Part shown: positions 52,032 to 62,719 of the stretch, piece by piece
Layout: every line of letters begins with the position of its first letter
Position numbering within the stretch: the stretch's first letter is position 1
Assembly: GCF_014699075.1 (NCBI RefSeq)
Contig: NZ_JACXAB010000004.1
Coordinates: forward strand, 186,001-250,000
Reading direction: 5' to 3'
Length of the DNA: 64,000 nucleotides
Origin: Microvirga sp.
Lineage (GTDB): Bacteria > Pseudomonadota > Alphaproteobacteria > Rhizobiales > Beijerinckiaceae
Made by a program: the position numbers and the translations under genes
The notes under the pieces: model-generated
What the model saw: the letters and a program-made list of their open reading frames with translations, nothing else
Told to the model about the DNA's origin: nothing
Database searches by the model: none

Positions 52032-53537
52032 CTATACGACGAAAAAGTCGTAGGATTTGATCGTCACCACTTGCGTGAATTGCGCGAAGCGCAAGGCGGC
52101 GTTGGGGCCGGAGCCGTCCGAGTCATAAGCGAGAGATCGCCCAGTGTAGTCGAAGAGGACCCTGTCATCCGCATCCTTCGCGGTCGATCCCTCCACGAAC
52201 ACCTCAAAGCGCAATGTGCCTTTGGTAAGGGTACTGAAGACGGTTGACGACAGGAGGATCTGATCCTCCCAGCTGCTGAAATCAGCAATCTGATCCACGT
52301 CGTCGACGCCGTTGAACCAAGTGTCGAAACCAAACTGATCGCTGCCCGCGCCGCCGCTCAGGATGTCGCTCCCTGCGCCTCCATAGAGCGTATCATTCTC
52401 GAAGCCGCCATCCAGGTTGTCGGCGCCGTCGCCTCCCTGCAGGATGTCGTTGCCATCTCCACCGCTCAAGATGTCGTTGTCGATGTCTCCGTTCAGAGTG
52501 TCATCGTCATCCCCGCCGTCCAGATTGTCGCTGCCTGCGCCGCCCTGCAGGGTATCGTTGTCGTCGTCACCCTTCAGGACATCGTTGCCGGAGTCGCCGT
52601 ATAGGATGTCATCGCCATACCCGCCGCCGAGGTTGTCATCGCCCGTAGCGCCCTGCAGCAGGTCGTCGCCGAGACCGCCTCTCAGGACATCGTTGCCGGA
52701 ATTGCCGAACAGCATGTCCTCGTCATCCCCGCCGCTCAGGACGTCATTGCCAGTTCCACCGTAGAGGCTATCGTCGCCGGCAAAGCCGTAGAGCTTGTCG
52801 TTGCCGCTGACGCTCTTGATGATGTCCTTGGCGTTGACGCCATAGATGATGTCGGCCTTGCTCTTGCCGGTCTGGGACAGCGTCTCCTTGGTCTTGTTCC
52901 AGTACCATTTCGCAACCTGTTTCCCATCCTGCGATGGATCCCCGTAGAGGGCGCGAATGGCTTCGATGTCCAAAGCTCCCAGCCCGACGGGCCCCATATC
53001 GACGTCGCCGCCCGTGTAGCTCATGACCGTGTGCTTGACGTTGTCGAGGTCCGAGCTCAGCAGCTTCTTGTTGTGAGCCATCTTATGGAAGGGATGCTTG
53101 AGACCCAAGGCGTGGCCCATCTCGTGAAGCAGGACGTAGAGCATGAAATTCGGGTTACGGGTGATCTCCGAGCGGCTCAGGGTGTTCAGGTAAACATTCC
53201 CTCCGCTTTCATCCCGCGCCTGGTCCGTCCATCCATCGACGCTATCGCGGGCAAGTTCCGGGAACTCCGCCCAGGCGGTGACCGTGTACCAGTTCCAAGC
53301 CCACTGAAACTTCAGCTCGGCATCGCCTTTCTTGACCTCAAGGAACCGGATGCCGCTGGCATCGCCCCACATCTTCAAGGCCTTCTGCGCCATGGCTTTC
53401 TCGGCGCTGCCGAACTTCGACGCCCCCTCGGACACAGCATTGAAGGAATAGGTAAGGAAGACAGGCCGCTTGGCGGTCTTCAAGGAAGAGTAAGCATTCC
53501 AGCTTTGGCCGGAGAGAATGGCTGTGTAGCTCGACAT
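52032..53537 (-). CDS. Secreted M10-type metalloprotease with RTX calcium-binding repeats
   Basis: 501 residues, serralysin-like. No N-terminal signal peptide. Zincin domain with [11 protein letters not shown] (His138, His142, His148) and Met-turn VMSY (Met172). From about residue 240 to 400 runs a block of ~18 GGxGxDxLx nonapeptides that bind Ca2+ and fold into a beta-roll. The C-terminal ~70 residues are hydrophobic, ending SYDFFVV, the kind of uncleaved signal used by type I secretion. No TolC/HlyB/HlyD-type genes are in the window. The repeats give spurious frames on the opposite strand. Confidence 0.9.
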   Translation of the reverse strand: MSSYTAILSGQSWNAYSSLKTAKRPVFLTYSFNAVSEGASKFGSAEKAMAQKALKMWGDASGIRFLEVKKGDAELKFQWAWNWYTVTAWAEFPELARDSVDGWTDQARDESGGNVYLNTLSRSEITRNPNFMLYVLLHEMGHALGLKHPFHKMAHNKKLLSSDLDNVKHTVMSYTGGDVDMGPVGLGALDIEAIRALYGDPSQDGKQVAKWYWNKTKETLSQTGKSKADIIYGVNAKDIIKSVSGNDKLYGFAGDDSLYGGTGNDVLSGGDDEDMLFGNSGNDVLRGGLGDDLLQGATGDDNLGGGYGDDILYGDSGNDVLKGDDDNDTLQGGAGSDNLDGGDDDDTLNGDIDNDILSGGDGNDILQGGDGADNLDGGFENDTLYGGAGSDILSGGAGSDQFGFDTWFNGVDDVDQIADFSSWEDQILLSSTVFSTLTKGTLRFEVFVEGSTAKDADDRVLFDYTGRSLAYDSDGSGPNAALRFAQFTQVVTIKSYDFFVV

Positions 53538-53619
53538 CGGGGATCACTGCGTAGGAGGGATAGGCGGACGGCAGACCTTAGGAATATTTGATGCATGGCC
53601 GCAATGAGCCATCCTGTCG

Positions 53620-54087
53620 CTAACCCAGAGCTTGGGCGGCCTTGAGCACCTCCTCCGCATGGCCCGGCACCTTCACCTTGGACCAAACCTGAGCAATGAC
53701 GCCGTTCCGGTCGATCAGCACCGTGGTGCGCTCGACGCCCATGTACTTGCGGCCATACATGCTTTTTTCCGCCCAGACGCCGTAGGCCTGCAGCATGGCC
53801 GTGGCCTCGTCCGAAGCCAGGGTGAAATCCAGGCCGTATTTGGCGCGGAACTTGTCGTGGCTCTTCAGGCTGTCGGGCGACACTCCCACGATTTCCGTGT
53901 CGGCTGCTGTGAATTCGGCTTTCAGCGCCTGGAAATTCTGTGCCTCCAGGGTGCAGCCGCTGGTGTCGTCCTTGGGGTAGAAGTAGAGCACGATCTTTCG
54001 GCCCTTCAGTCCGTCGAGGCTGATCTCCCGACCATCTGTCGCAGGCAGGGAGAAGTCCGGAGCCCTGGTTCCGATGCTAAGGGTCAT
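53620..54087 (-). CDS. bcp: Thiol peroxidase, Bcp/PrxQ family (one-Cys form)
   Basis: 155 residues from ATG 54087 (AAAGGAAGG upstream). Peroxidatic Cys in DDTSGCTLEAQNF, about residue 44, and FYPKDD before it. The resolving Cys five residues later in most Bcp proteins is Gln here, and no other Cys exists in the chain, so it must be recycled as a one-Cys enzyme by an outside thiol. Reduces hydroperoxides in the cytoplasm. Divergent from the DUF3971 gene. Confidence 0.93.
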   Translation of the reverse strand: MTLSIGTRAPDFSLPATDGREISLDGLKGRKIVLYFYPKDDTSGCTLEAQNFQALKAEFTAADTEIVGVSPDSLKSHDKFRAKYGLDFTLASDEATAMLQAYGVWAEKSMYGRKYMGVERTTVLIDRNGVIAQVWSKVKVPGHAEEVLKAAQALG

Positions 54088-54248
54088 GAAACGCCTTCCT
54101 TTCGGCGGAATGTACTGTTTGGAAACCTCTGGTGTGCACGACTGATGGGGAAACAGTCGCGGGATGCTCCCGAGGCGGTTAAGGTCACACCTCTTGATTC
54201 CCTGAATGGCGCCCATGCGCAAGAACCGGATTGCCAAACGTCACAAGA

Positions 54249-57200
54249 ATGAAGCTGCCCCTGCGTAACACGTTGTCCCGGCGAGACCCGGTCAAGCGAA
54301 GCCTCCTACGGCGCGTGTTGCGTGGCACTCTCTATGTGAAGCTTGGGCTGATCGTGTTCCTGGCCGCCGCCTTCGGGCTGCTCTACCTGCGCCTGTCGGC
54401 TGCTCCCATGAGCTTCGGCCGTCTGCCCGAGCGGGTCGCAGAGGCGCTGGCGTCCCGCATCGGGCCTGGCTGGAGGGTGACCCTGCGCAATACGGCGATC
54501 GAGCTGCATGACGGCTCGCCGGCGTTGCGCGCGAACGGCCTCGACATCCGCGCTCCCGGCGGCGAGCTCGTGCTCCGAGCCCCTTATGCCATCCTGAGCG
54601 CGGACATGACTTCGCTCCTGACGGCCAATCTCCAACCCAAGGCCATCGAGGTTCGCGATCTCCAGTTGCGGATCCGGGTGAACCGGGACGGCTCGCTCTC
54701 CTTCTCGCCCGTACAGGGGGCTGAGGGAGAGGCAGCCCAGCCCAGCGCTGCCGTGCCGGAACCCTCCAAGGAGGCGGCTGCGTCGATGGCCCGCGACGTG
54801 AACGGGCCTTCGCCGGTCTCCGGGGCTGTTGGATCTCTGCTCGAACTCATCGTCGGTCCCGGCAGCGTCCTGAACTCGCTCAACCAGGCCCAGCTGACCA
54901 ACGCGCGTCTGGTCTTCATCGATGCGGACGGGCGCGAGCGGGCGAGGTTTCAGCGCGTCGACGCCGTTTTCGACTGGACCGAGAACGGCGGCCGCCAGTT
55001 CGCCGCCACCGTGGAGGGGCCACAGGGGCCTTGGCGGCTGAACGGCAACGCGACGGCGGAAGCCAAGGATGCCTACCGGGCCAGCATCGTGGCCGAGCGG
55101 GCGCCCATTACGGACATTCTCCTGCTCGCCGGCGCCTCCGAGCTTCCGGCGACCACGGATCTCGAGTTCTCGGGCCGCTTTGACTTAGGCTTTGCGGAAG
55201 GCCGTGTGACGGAGCTGAAGACGCAGCTTGAGAGCAGCCCCGGCACGATCCAGATCCAGGATCCGGACACATCCCCATTCCCGGTCGAGAAGGCCGTCAT
55301 CGAGGCGCATTGGAACGAGGCGGCAAAAGCGCTTGAGCTTCAACGCATCGAGGCGAAAGGCGGAGACACGAATCTGCGCCTCCAGGGCCGCATGCTAGCA
55401 CCGAACGGTAACAATCCCTGGCGCCTGAGCCTGAACGGCCGCGATATCGCCTGGTCGGGGGCAGCTGCCGGCGACCGGCCCCTCCGGGTCAGCGAGTTTG
55501 CGGCCGACCTTTCCGGGCATGATGGCGTCAGGATCGACGGCATCATGCTCAAGGGCCCGGAGCTTTCCGCCCGCATCAGCGGCCTCCTGGCGGCCACCGC
55601 CGACCCGAAGGGGCTTAGGCTTGATGTCCGCGCCGAGAAAACCGAGATCCGCTCCGCCCTGCGGCTGTGGCCGGAAGCCGTAGCCCCACCAGTCCGGCGG
55701 TACCTGGTCTCCCATTTGAAGGCCGGGATGCTCGAGGCCATCGATCTCAAGGTCGCGATGACCGGCGCCGACATCGAGAAGGCGCTGAACGGCGGCCCAA
55801 CGCCCGACGAGTCCCTGAAGATCGACTTTGCCGTCTCCAATGGCACCTTGCAGGTCGATGAAGGCATCCCGCCGATCTCCGGCATGAATGCGACGGGCCA
55901 GGTCACCGGAATGAAGGTGCTCGTTCGCGCACCGACCGGGCTCGTTCAGATGGCGAACAACCGATCCCTGTCGGCCTCGGAAGGCGCCTTCGTCCTGGAC
56001 AATTACTGGGACGACAACGGGGTGGCGCGCATCGACTTTCGCCTTATGGGCGGCGCCGACGGCCTCGGGGCGCTGCTGCTCGAGCCGCGGATCAAGGAGA
56101 TCGCAGGCTTCAACATCGATCCGGCCACCATGAAGGGCAGGACGGATCTGCGGGTCGGCATCGGCCTGCCGATCAACGACATTCCCCAATTCGTCGACCT
56201 GCCGCTGAAGGTTGGCGGAATGGTCAGCGACTTCGGCGTCGACGGCTTCTTCGGGAAGGATCGCCTTGAGAATGCGGACCTGACCATCGCGTACGACCGC
56301 GGTGATCTGTCAGTGAAAGGCAGCGGCAAGCTCGCCGGAAGCACGGCCGCCATCGATCTCCAGAAGAGCCGGCAGGGCGGGCAGGCGAGCGTGGCCTTCT
56401 CCCTCGACGAGGCCGCGCGCAGCAGGCGCGGGCTCTCCTTCGGCTCGCAGCTCACCGGCACCGTCGGCCTCAAGGCGAGCCTACCGTTGGGCGCGAACGC
56501 GCCGTCGGTCATCAACGTCGAGGCGGACCTCGCCAGGGCCGGTGTCGACCAGCTCGTGCCGGGTTGGGTGAAGCCCGCTGGCAGGCCGGGCAAGCTCACC
56601 TTCACCATGGTGGATGGGCCGACGAACGAGATCCGCGATCTGCAGCTCGACAGCGGCAACGTCCAGCTGCGGGGCCATGCCACGCTCACCAACGAGGGCG
56701 GCCTGGACAAGGCTGAGCTTTCGACGTTCAAGCTTTCGCCGGGCGACGATATGCGCGCTCAAATCGAGCGGTCCAACGGGGTCTACAAGGTCACGATCCG
56801 GGGAAATGTGGGCGATGCGCGGCCTTTCGTGAAAGGCGGAGGAACGGCGCCGCCAGGCGGCCGCAGCGCTGCTGCCCAAAAGGACACCAAGGATTTCGAC
56901 CTTGATCTCAACCTCAACATCCTGACCGGCTTCAACGAGGAGGCGATCACGAACGCCACCGTGAAGGCATCCATGCGCAAGGATAGCCTGCGCCAGCTCG
57001 ACCTGAAGGGACGGCTTGGGGCAACCGACATCCTCGGCCGCACCATCCCGCAAGCCGGGGGCGGCCCGGTGGTGATCATCCAGGCGGAGGATGCGGGCGC
57101 GCTCCTGCGGTTCACGGACATCTACAAGCGCATGTCGCGCGGCAATCTCATCCTGCAGCTCTCCACGGGAGACGAGCCGCAGGCCGGGCATGTGATCATG

Positions 57201-57713
57201 CACTCCTTCGCGCTGGTCAACGAACCGGCCCTGCGCCGCATCATTCCGACCCAGACCCAGGTGGTCGCCGGGCGCGATCAGGCCGGCAAGCCGCAGCTGG
57301 TTCGCGTGGACGTGAACGAGATCCAGTTCACGAAGGCGCGGCTTGAATTCACGCGTTCGTCAGGGCGCCTGGATTTCAAGGATGCGGCCATCTGGGGCAA
57401 CCAGATCGGATTTACCCTCGGCGGATTCATCGACTATGCCCGCGACCGTCTCGACGTGTCGGGAACCTTCGTGCCGGCCTATGGGCTCAACAACGTTTTC
57501 GCCCAGGTGCCGCTGTTCGGGCCGTTGCTGGGCGGCGGCCAGAACGAGGGGCTGTTCGCCGTCAATTTCCGCCTGAACGGGCAGGCGAGCGCACCGTCCC
57601 TGTTGGTCAATCCGCTCTCGGCCGTGGCGCCGGGCTTCCTGCGCAAGCTCTTCGGCGTGGGAGCCGAGCAGGCGCCGCAGACCGGATCGCTGCCGACGAC
57701 CTCTGAGCGCTAG
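54249..57713 (+). CDS. AsmA-like / DUF3971 envelope protein (YhdP family)
   Basis: 1154 residues from ATG 54249; a TTG at 54231 is possible. One N-terminal TM anchor (LYVKLGLIVFLAAAFGLLYL, about 30-50) and a very long repetitive beta-rich periplasmic body, as in bridge-like lipid transport proteins (YhdP, TamB, AsmA). C-terminal AsmA-like segment: FVPAYGLNNVFAQVPLFGPLLGG ... GQASAPSLLVNPLSAVAPGFLRKLF. Likely spans the periplasm and helps move phospholipids to the outer membrane; this role is known for E. coli YhdP and inferred here. Followed by convergent tyrS after 5 nt. Confidence 0.88.
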   Translation: MKLPLRNTLSRRDPVKRSLLRRVLRGTLYVKLGLIVFLAAAFGLLYLRLSAAPMSFGRLPERVAEALASRIGPGWRVTLRNTAIELHDGSPALRANGLDIRAPGGELVLRAPYAILSADMTSLLTANLQPKAIEVRDLQLRIRVNRDGSLSFSPVQGAEGEAAQPSAAVPEPSKEAAASMARDVNGPSPVSGAVGSLLELIVGPGSVLNSLNQAQLTNARLVFIDADGRERARFQRVDAVFDWTENGGRQFAATVEGPQGPWRLNGNATAEAKDAYRASIVAERAPITDILLLAGASELPATTDLEFSGRFDLGFAEGRVTELKTQLESSPGTIQIQDPDTSPFPVEKAVIEAHWNEAAKALELQRIEAKGGDTNLRLQGRMLAPNGNNPWRLSLNGRDIAWSGAAAGDRPLRVSEFAADLSGHDGVRIDGIMLKGPELSARISGLLAATADPKGLRLDVRAEKTEIRSALRLWPEAVAPPVRRYLVSHLKAGMLEAIDLKVAMTGADIEKALNGGPTPDESLKIDFAVSNGTLQVDEGIPPISGMNATGQVTGMKVLVRAPTGLVQMANNRSLSASEGAFVLDNYWDDNGVARIDFRLMGGADGLGALLLEPRIKEIAGFNIDPATMKGRTDLRVGIGLPINDIPQFVDLPLKVGGMVSDFGVDGFFGKDRLENADLTIAYDRGDLSVKGSGKLAGSTAAIDLQKSRQGGQASVAFSLDEAARSRRGLSFGSQLTGTVGLKASLPLGANAPSVINVEADLARAGVDQLVPGWVKPAGRPGKLTFTMVDGPTNEIRDLQLDSGNVQLRGHATLTNEGGLDKAELSTFKLSPGDDMRAQIERSNGVYKVTIRGNVGDARPFVKGGGTAPPGGRSAAAQKDTKDFDLDLNLNILTGFNEEAITNATVKASMRKDSLRQLDLKGRLGATDILGRTIPQAGGGPVVIIQAEDAGALLRFTDIYKRMSRGNLILQLSTGDEPQAGHVIMHSFALVNEPALRRIIPTQTQVVAGRDQAGKPQLVRVDVNEIQFTKARLEFTRSSGRLDFKDAAIWGNQIGFTLGGFIDYARDRLDVSGTFVPAYGLNNVFAQVPLFGPLLGGGQNEGLFAVNFRLNGQASAPSLLVNPLSAVAPGFLRKLFGVGAEQAPQTGSLPTTSER

Positions 57714-57718
57714 ACCGC

Positions 57719-58981
57719 CTACACCGCGCGCAGCAGCACGTGCTTCTTCTTGCCGAAAGACAGCTTGATCACGCCCTCGGCCGTCACGTCCGAGAGGCTC
57801 AACGTCCCCCGCTCGTCCGACACGGCCTGATCGTTCACCCTGAGGCCGCCGCTCTTGATCTGCCGACGCGCCTCGCTCGATGAGGGCACCAGCTTGGCGT
57901 AGTCGGGCCCGAAAGCCGCCAACACGCCAAGCCCGCCTTCAAGCACATTGGACGGAATCTCGATGGTTGGCAGGCTCTCCGCCAGCGCCCCTTGCTCGAA
58001 GGTCATGCGGGCGGTCTCGGCGGCCAGCTCCGCTGCCTCGCGGCCATGGAGGAGGGCGGTTGCTTCCGTTGCGAGAACCTTCTTCGCCTCGTTGATGTCG
58101 GCGCCCTGGAGCGCCTCGAGCCGTGCGATCTCATTCATCGGCAGGATCGTGAAGAGCTTCAGGAAGCGGGCCACATCCCCATCTTCGGTGTTGCGCCAGA
58201 ACTGCCAGTAATCATACGGGCTCAACATGTCGGCGTTGAGCCAAACGGCGCCGGAGGCGGTCTTGCCCATCTTGGCGCCGGAGGCTGTGGTCAGCAGGGG
58301 GCAGGTGACGGCGTAGAGCTGCGGCGTGCCAAGGCGGCGGCCGAGATCGATGCCGTTGACGATGTTGCCCCACTGGTCCGAGCCGCCCATCTGCAGGATG
58401 CAGCCATAGCGCTTGTTGAGCTCCGCGAAATCGTAGGCCTGGAGGATCATGTAGTTGAATTCCAGGAACGACAGCTCGTGCTCCCGGTCGAGGCGCAGCT
58501 TCACGCTGTCGAAGGACAGCATGCGGTTGACCGAGAAATGCCGGCCCACGTCGCGCAGGAATTCGATGTAGTTGAGCTTGGTCAGCCACTCGGCATTGTC
58601 GACCATGATGGCGTCGGTCTTGGCCTCGCCGAACGAGATGAAGCGCGAAAAGACCGTCTTGATGCTGTCCTTGTTGGCCTCGATCTGCTCCACGGTGAGG
58701 AGCTTGCGGCTCTCGTCCTTGCCCGAAGGATCGCCCACCCGGGTCGTGCCGCCGCCCATGAGGGTGATGGGCTTTCCTGCGCCAGTCTTCTGCAGCCAGT
58801 GCAGCATCATGATCGAGAGCAGGTGCCCCACATGGAGCGACGGGCCGGTGCAGTCGTAGCCCACATAGGTGGTCAGCCTGTTCTCCAGAGCCGCGGCATC
58901 CACGCCCTCGAAATCGGAGGTCTGGTGAATGAAGCCCCGCTCGGTGAGCACCTTCAGGAAGTCGGACTTTGGCGCGTTCAT
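57719..58981 (-). CDS. tyrS: Tyrosyl-tRNA synthetase
   Basis: 420 residues, bacterial TyrRS length. Class I catalytic core with HIGH-type HVGH (residues 50-53) in [19 protein letters not shown]-type loop [10 protein letters not shown], tyrosine-binding YMILQAYDF and [11 protein letters not shown]-terminal S4 RNA-binding domain ([19 protein letters not shown]). Charges tRNA-Tyr. Overlapping + strand frames are shadows. Confidence 0.97.
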   Translation of the reverse strand: MNAPKSDFLKVLTERGFIHQTSDFEGVDAAALENRLTTYVGYDCTGPSLHVGHLLSIMMLHWLQKTGAGKPITLMGGGTTRVGDPSGKDESRKLLTVEQIEANKDSIKTVFSRFISFGEAKTDAIMVDNAEWLTKLNYIEFLRDVGRHFSVNRMLSFDSVKLRLDREHELSFLEFNYMILQAYDFAELNKRYGCILQMGGSDQWGNIVNGIDLGRRLGTPQLYAVTCPLLTTASGAKMGKTASGAVWLNADMLSPYDYWQFWRNTEDGDVARFLKLFTILPMNEIARLEALQGADINEAKKVLATEATALLHGREAAELAAETARMTFEQGALAESLPTIEIPSNVLEGGLGVLAAFGPDYAKLVPSSSEARRQIKSGGLRVNDQAVSDERGTLSLSDVTAEGVIKLSFGKKKHVLLRAV

Positions 58982-59172
58982 ATCTCTACTCCGGCATGCC
59001 GGGACATTCGGCTCAGGTCAGCCATTGCTGCCCAATGTGCAGCTCCAAGGCCCAGGTTTCAGTTGGATTGCTGGGCATTAACAGCTTAATCGGCAATTTT
59101 CACGGATTTTTCTAATTTTTTTGCTCAATCTAAGGGACGATAGGACAATATTCAGTTGGAATAATCGTGAGC

Positions 59173-59201
59173 TTGGCAATTATAATTTAATGTTATACAA
59201 T
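59173..59201 (+). promoter_or_regulatory. Promoter of the second RTX protease
   Basis: TTGGCA (59173-59178), 17-nt AT-rich spacer, TACAAT (59196-59201), each one base off the sigma-70 consensus, in an unusually AT-rich 248-nt gap. Ribosome site TAGGAG stands seven bases before the ATG at 59230. Confidence 0.75.
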
Positions 59202-59229
59202 AACCGAAAGCGAATTTTAGGAGCTGCTT

Positions 59230-62049
59230 ATGTGCATGAGTTGTGCAATGTCGGGACAGTCGGCCTCTTGGGGGGTCTTCGGTCATGATCTGAGCAGTCC
59301 CCGTGGTTGGTCTGCCAATAGTGTTGGCTATAACCCTTCGCCGTCCAAATCAGTCATTGGGTACTACACGGAGCTGGTTGCAGAGTATCAGCCGGATAGC
59401 TGGCATACTTCGAACATGCTGTCCTTGGTCTCTGGGGATAAATGGAACAAGTCGAATGTCACCTTTAGCTTCCCGGATACGCGTTCAGACTACGGACTAA
59501 TCTATCCAGATGCTTCTGGTTTCCGCGCGGTAACATTTGATCAGCAGCAGGCTGTTCGCTACATTCTTGAGGGCAGTAGCCCATTCGCCGGCGGTCCCAA
59601 GATGTCTCTTGGCTCCGTGGAATCGCTGACGAACCTATCCTTCTCATATGCGGGCCAGAACGACGCCAATATCCGTGTCGGACGTTCCGACATCGATGCG
59701 GGGGGGCGCGGATATTACCCCAATGTGCCTGTGTATGGCGGCGATGTTTGGCTCAAGAACAAGTATACTAACGCGGATGTTGGTTCTTACGGCTACAAGC
59801 TCCTGCTTCATGAGCTGGGGCATGCACTCGGTCTCAAGCATGCTCATGAAGGCAAGGACTGGTATGCTGGGGTGATCGACAGGCCGATCAGCGCGGATCG
59901 CGACTCGATCGAGTTCACAGTCATGACCTACCGGTCTTATGTGGGTGGACCGGCCAGCAACTACTCTTTCGAGACATACGGCGCGCCGCAGACATTCATG
60001 ATGTATGACATTGCAGCGCTGCAATACCTATATGGCGCTGACTTTACGACGAACAGCGGCAACACCGTCTATCGTTGGACACCAACGACGGGCGAGACTT
60101 TCGTTAACGGCGTCGGGCAGGGCAATCCGGGCAACGGTATGTGGGGCTCGAACAGGATCTTCCTTACGATCTGGGATGGTGGCGGCAACGATACTTACGA
60201 TCTCTCGAGTTACGGCTCGGAACTGAAGATTGATCTCGCGCCAGGAGGATGGTCCAAGCTTTCTTTCGGCCAAACTGCTGATCTCGGGAACGGAAACAAA
60301 GCTCGCGGCAACGTCTTCAATGCTCTCCAGTATAGAGGTGACAGCCGATCTCTGATCGAGAACGCTTATGGCGGCTCAGGGAATGACGAGATCCGCGGGA
60401 ATCAGGCGAGCAACGAACTCAGAGGCAACGGCGGAAACGACGTGCTTGAGGGACGCGGCGGGATGGATACGCTGCATGGCGGTGAGGGCACCGATTACGC
60501 GGTGTACTGGAACGCCTCCTCGGCAGTGTTCGTCAGCCTGGCAAATACCTGGCGCAACACCGGCGATGCATCGGGCGACAGCTACATCTCCATCGAAGGT
60601 CTGCAAGGCTCCGATCATGCTGACACTCTGGAGGGCAACGACTCCGGAAACGACCTGCATGGGCGCTCGGGCAACGACAGGCTCTATGGTCTGGACGGAC
60701 GCGACTTCCTCAGCGGCGGGGCTGGCGACGATCGGCTCTACGGCGGAGCCGGCGCAGACTGGCTGCATGGAGGAGCCGGTTTTGACATCGTGGAATACAG
60801 CGGCGCCACCTCCGGCGTGGTGGTTGATCGTCAGGCAATGGGGCGCAACACGGGCGACGCCGCCGGCGACGAATATCAGGACAATATCGAGGGTGTAGGC
60901 GGCACCGGCTACACCGATAAGCTGTATGACGACGACGGCGCGCACGAACTCTATGGGCTCGGCGGCAATGACGAACTCTGGGGCCGGGGCGGCAACGACT
61001 ACCTGGAAGGCGGAGCGGGCGATGACCTGCTGGTCGGTGGCATAGGCGCCGACATCCTCAACGGTGGCGATGGCTACGACATTGCCAGCTACTTAAATGC
61101 CACCTCTGCCGTGCAGGCGTCCCTAGAACGGCCTTGGGACAACGGCGGTGAGGCTTATGGCGACACGTTCGTGTCGATCGAGGGCCTGAGCGGGTCGAAC
61201 TACGTCGACTGGCTCACCGGCAACGCTTGGAACAACACGCTCTCTGGCTATGGCGGTAACGACGAGCTGTTTGGCGGTGGTGGAGCCGATGCGCTCTATG
61301 GCGGCGAAGGCGGAGATGGGCTCTATGGCGGACTCGGCGCCGACGTCCTCGATGGCGGAGCAGGACACGACTTTGCCTGCTACGACCGCGCCACGTCAGG
61401 AGTGGAAGCCAATCTCTCGGAGAGCTGGCGCAACAAGGGCGAGGCTGCCGGCGATAGGTATGTGTCGATCGAGGGGATCGGCGGCTCGGCCTATGCGGAT
61501 GCGCTGGGCGGCAATGAGGTCTACAACGAGCTGTTCGGTCATGGCGGCAATGACGAGCTATGGGGCTTTGGAAACGGTGACTGGCTGGTCGGCGGCGACG
61601 GTCATGACCTGCTGATCGGTGGAGCCGGCTCCGACTGGCTGACTGGCGGCAATGGCTCGGACATCTTCCGCTTCGACAGCGCACTGGGTGCCGGCAACGT
61701 GGATAGTGTCAACGACTTCACCGTGGGCTCGGACGTCTTGCAGCTCACGCGCAACACGTTCACGGCGTTTGCCAACCAGGGCTCGGTCAACTCTTGGCAG
61801 TTCACCTATGGTACTGCCGCAACCAATGCATCGCCTGGTGTACAACAGCGGCACTGGCGACCTGTTCTACGATGCGGACGGAGCCGGCGGTGCAGCCCAG
61901 GTGCAGTTTGCCACGCTCGGCAAAGGCCTGGCCCTCTCCGCCTCCAGCTTCGCCCTGCTCTGGCTGTAAGCACCAGACAAACGGACAAACTATCGACAAG
62001 CATAAGGCCGGTGCCACGAGCGCCGGCCTTTTGCTATTGGGAGCTTTGA
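59230..62049 (+). CDS. Secreted M10-type metalloprotease with RTX repeats, frameshifted near the 3' end
   Basis: As sequenced, 939 residues. Zincin site [11 protein letters not shown] (His194, His198, His204), Met-turn VMTY; then a serralysin-like linker and about 450 residues of RTX nonapeptides (GGxGNDxLxG) grouped in modules separated by a recurring SxxxWRNxGxAxGDxYxSIEGxxGS unit. Near 61828 the frame becomes Arg-rich nonsense, while the other frame reads [18 protein letters not shown] and ends [10 protein letters not shown] at 61969, the expected RTX/type I secretion tail. A one-base change would restore a ~913-residue protein. It is larger than and not tandem with the protease at 52032. 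Confidence 0.85.
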   Translation: MCMSCAMSGQSASWGVFGHDLSSPRGWSANSVGYNPSPSKSVIGYYTELVAEYQPDSWHTSNMLSLVSGDKWNKSNVTFSFPDTRSDYGLIYPDASGFRAVTFDQQQAVRYILEGSSPFAGGPKMSLGSVESLTNLSFSYAGQNDANIRVGRSDIDAGGRGYYPNVPVYGGDVWLKNKYTNADVGSYGYKLLLHELGHALGLKHAHEGKDWYAGVIDRPISADRDSIEFTVMTYRSYVGGPASNYSFETYGAPQTFMMYDIAALQYLYGADFTTNSGNTVYRWTPTTGETFVNGVGQGNPGNGMWGSNRIFLTIWDGGGNDTYDLSSYGSELKIDLAPGGWSKLSFGQTADLGNGNKARGNVFNALQYRGDSRSLIENAYGGSGNDEIRGNQASNELRGNGGNDVLEGRGGMDTLHGGEGTDYAVYWNASSAVFVSLANTWRNTGDASGDSYISIEGLQGSDHADTLEGNDSGNDLHGRSGNDRLYGLDGRDFLSGGAGDDRLYGGAGADWLHGGAGFDIVEYSGATSGVVVDRQAMGRNTGDAAGDEYQDNIEGVGGTGYTDKLYDDDGAHELYGLGGNDELWGRGGNDYLEGGAGDDLLVGGIGADILNGGDGYDIASYLNATSAVQASLERPWDNGGEAYGDTFVSIEGLSGSNYVDWLTGNAWNNTLSGYGGNDELFGGGGADALYGGEGGDGLYGGLGADVLDGGAGHDFACYDRATSGVEANLSESWRNKGEAAGDRYVSIEGIGGSAYADALGGNEVYNELFGHGGNDELWGFGNGDWLVGGDGHDLLIGGAGSDWLTGGNGSDIFRFDSALGAGNVDSVNDFTVGSDVLQLTRNTFTAFANQGSVNSWQFTYGTAATNASPGVQQRHWRPVLRCGRSRRCSPGAVCHARQRPGPLRLQLRPALAVSTRQTDKLSTSIRPVPRAPAFCYWEL
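62004..62032. terminator. Bidirectional terminator after the second RTX protease
   Basis: AAGGCCGG ... CCGGCCTT (8-bp stem, 11-nt loop) followed by TTTTG on the plus strand; on the minus strand the stem ends in TT only. It lies between the original protease stop (61969) and the convergent hydrolase. Confidence 0.8.
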
Positions 62050-62062
62050 AAGAGAAAGCCGC

Positions 62063-62719
62063 TCAGGCGGCTTCCTCGGCATTGCCCAGGCGCTTGTCGA
62101 GGTACTCGTCGACGGACACCATCAGCTCGTCGACACGGCCGTCGAAGAAGTGGTTGGCGCCGTCGATGACGGCGTGTTCGAGCTTCACGCCCTTCTGGGT
62201 CTTCACCTTCTCGATGACGCTGATCACATCCTTGACCGGCGCGACACGGTCTTCCGAACCGTGCACGAAAAGGCCGGAGGACGGGCAGGGGGCGAGGAAC
62301 GAGAAGTCGTAGCGGTTCGCCATGGCGGCAATCGAGATGAAGCCTTCGATCTCCGGGCGGCGCATGAGGAGCTGCATGCCGATCCAGGCGCCGAAGGACA
62401 CGCCGGCGATCCAGCAGGCGCGGGCGTCCGGGTTCATGGCCTGGGCCCAGTCGAGGGCGGCGGCCGCATCGGAAAGTTCGCCCTGACCATGGTCGAAGGC
62501 GCCCTGGCTGCGGCCGACGCCGCGGAAGTTGAACCGCAGCACCGAGAAGCCGCGCTTCGCGAAGTCGTAGTACAGGTTGTAGACGATCTGGTTGTTCATC
62601 GTCCCGCCGAACTGCGGGTGCGGGTGCAGGATGATGGCGATGGGAGCGCCCTTTTCCTTGGCGGGCTGATAGCGCCCCTCGATGCGACCGGCAGGACCCG
62701 TAAAGATGACTTCAGGCAT
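62063..62719 (-). CDS. Alpha/beta hydrolase (dienelactone-hydrolase-like)
   Basis: 218 residues from ATG 62719. ILHPHPQFGGTMNNQ near the oxyanion hole, FNFRGVGRSQGAFD, nucleophile elbow GVSFGAWIG (Ser), acid in HGSEDRVAPV and His in DGANHFF complete a catalytic triad. A conserved family commonly beside the suf/cysteine desulfurase genes in Hyphomicrobiales. Substrate unknown. Divergent from the desulfurase gene. Confidence 0.9.
   Translation of the reverse strand: MPEVIFTGPAGRIEGRYQPAKEKGAPIAIILHPHPQFGGTMNNQIVYNLYYDFAKRGFSVLRFNFRGVGRSQGAFDHGQGELSDAAAALDWAQAMNPDARACWIAGVSFGAWIGMQLLMRRPEIEGFISIAAMANRYDFSFLAPCPSSGLFVHGSEDRVAPVKDVISVIEKVKTQKGVKLEHAVIDGANHFFDGRVDELMVSVDEYLDKRLGNAEEAA

Noticed and set aside
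52400-52800. Tandem short repeats that could suggest a CRISPR array
   Set aside because: They are the coding repeats of RTX nonapeptides in the protease gene, with about 27-nt periodicity and no unique spacers.
60360-61700. Repeat array resembling a tandem satellite
   Set aside because: It encodes RTX calcium-binding modules in frame with the metalloprotease.
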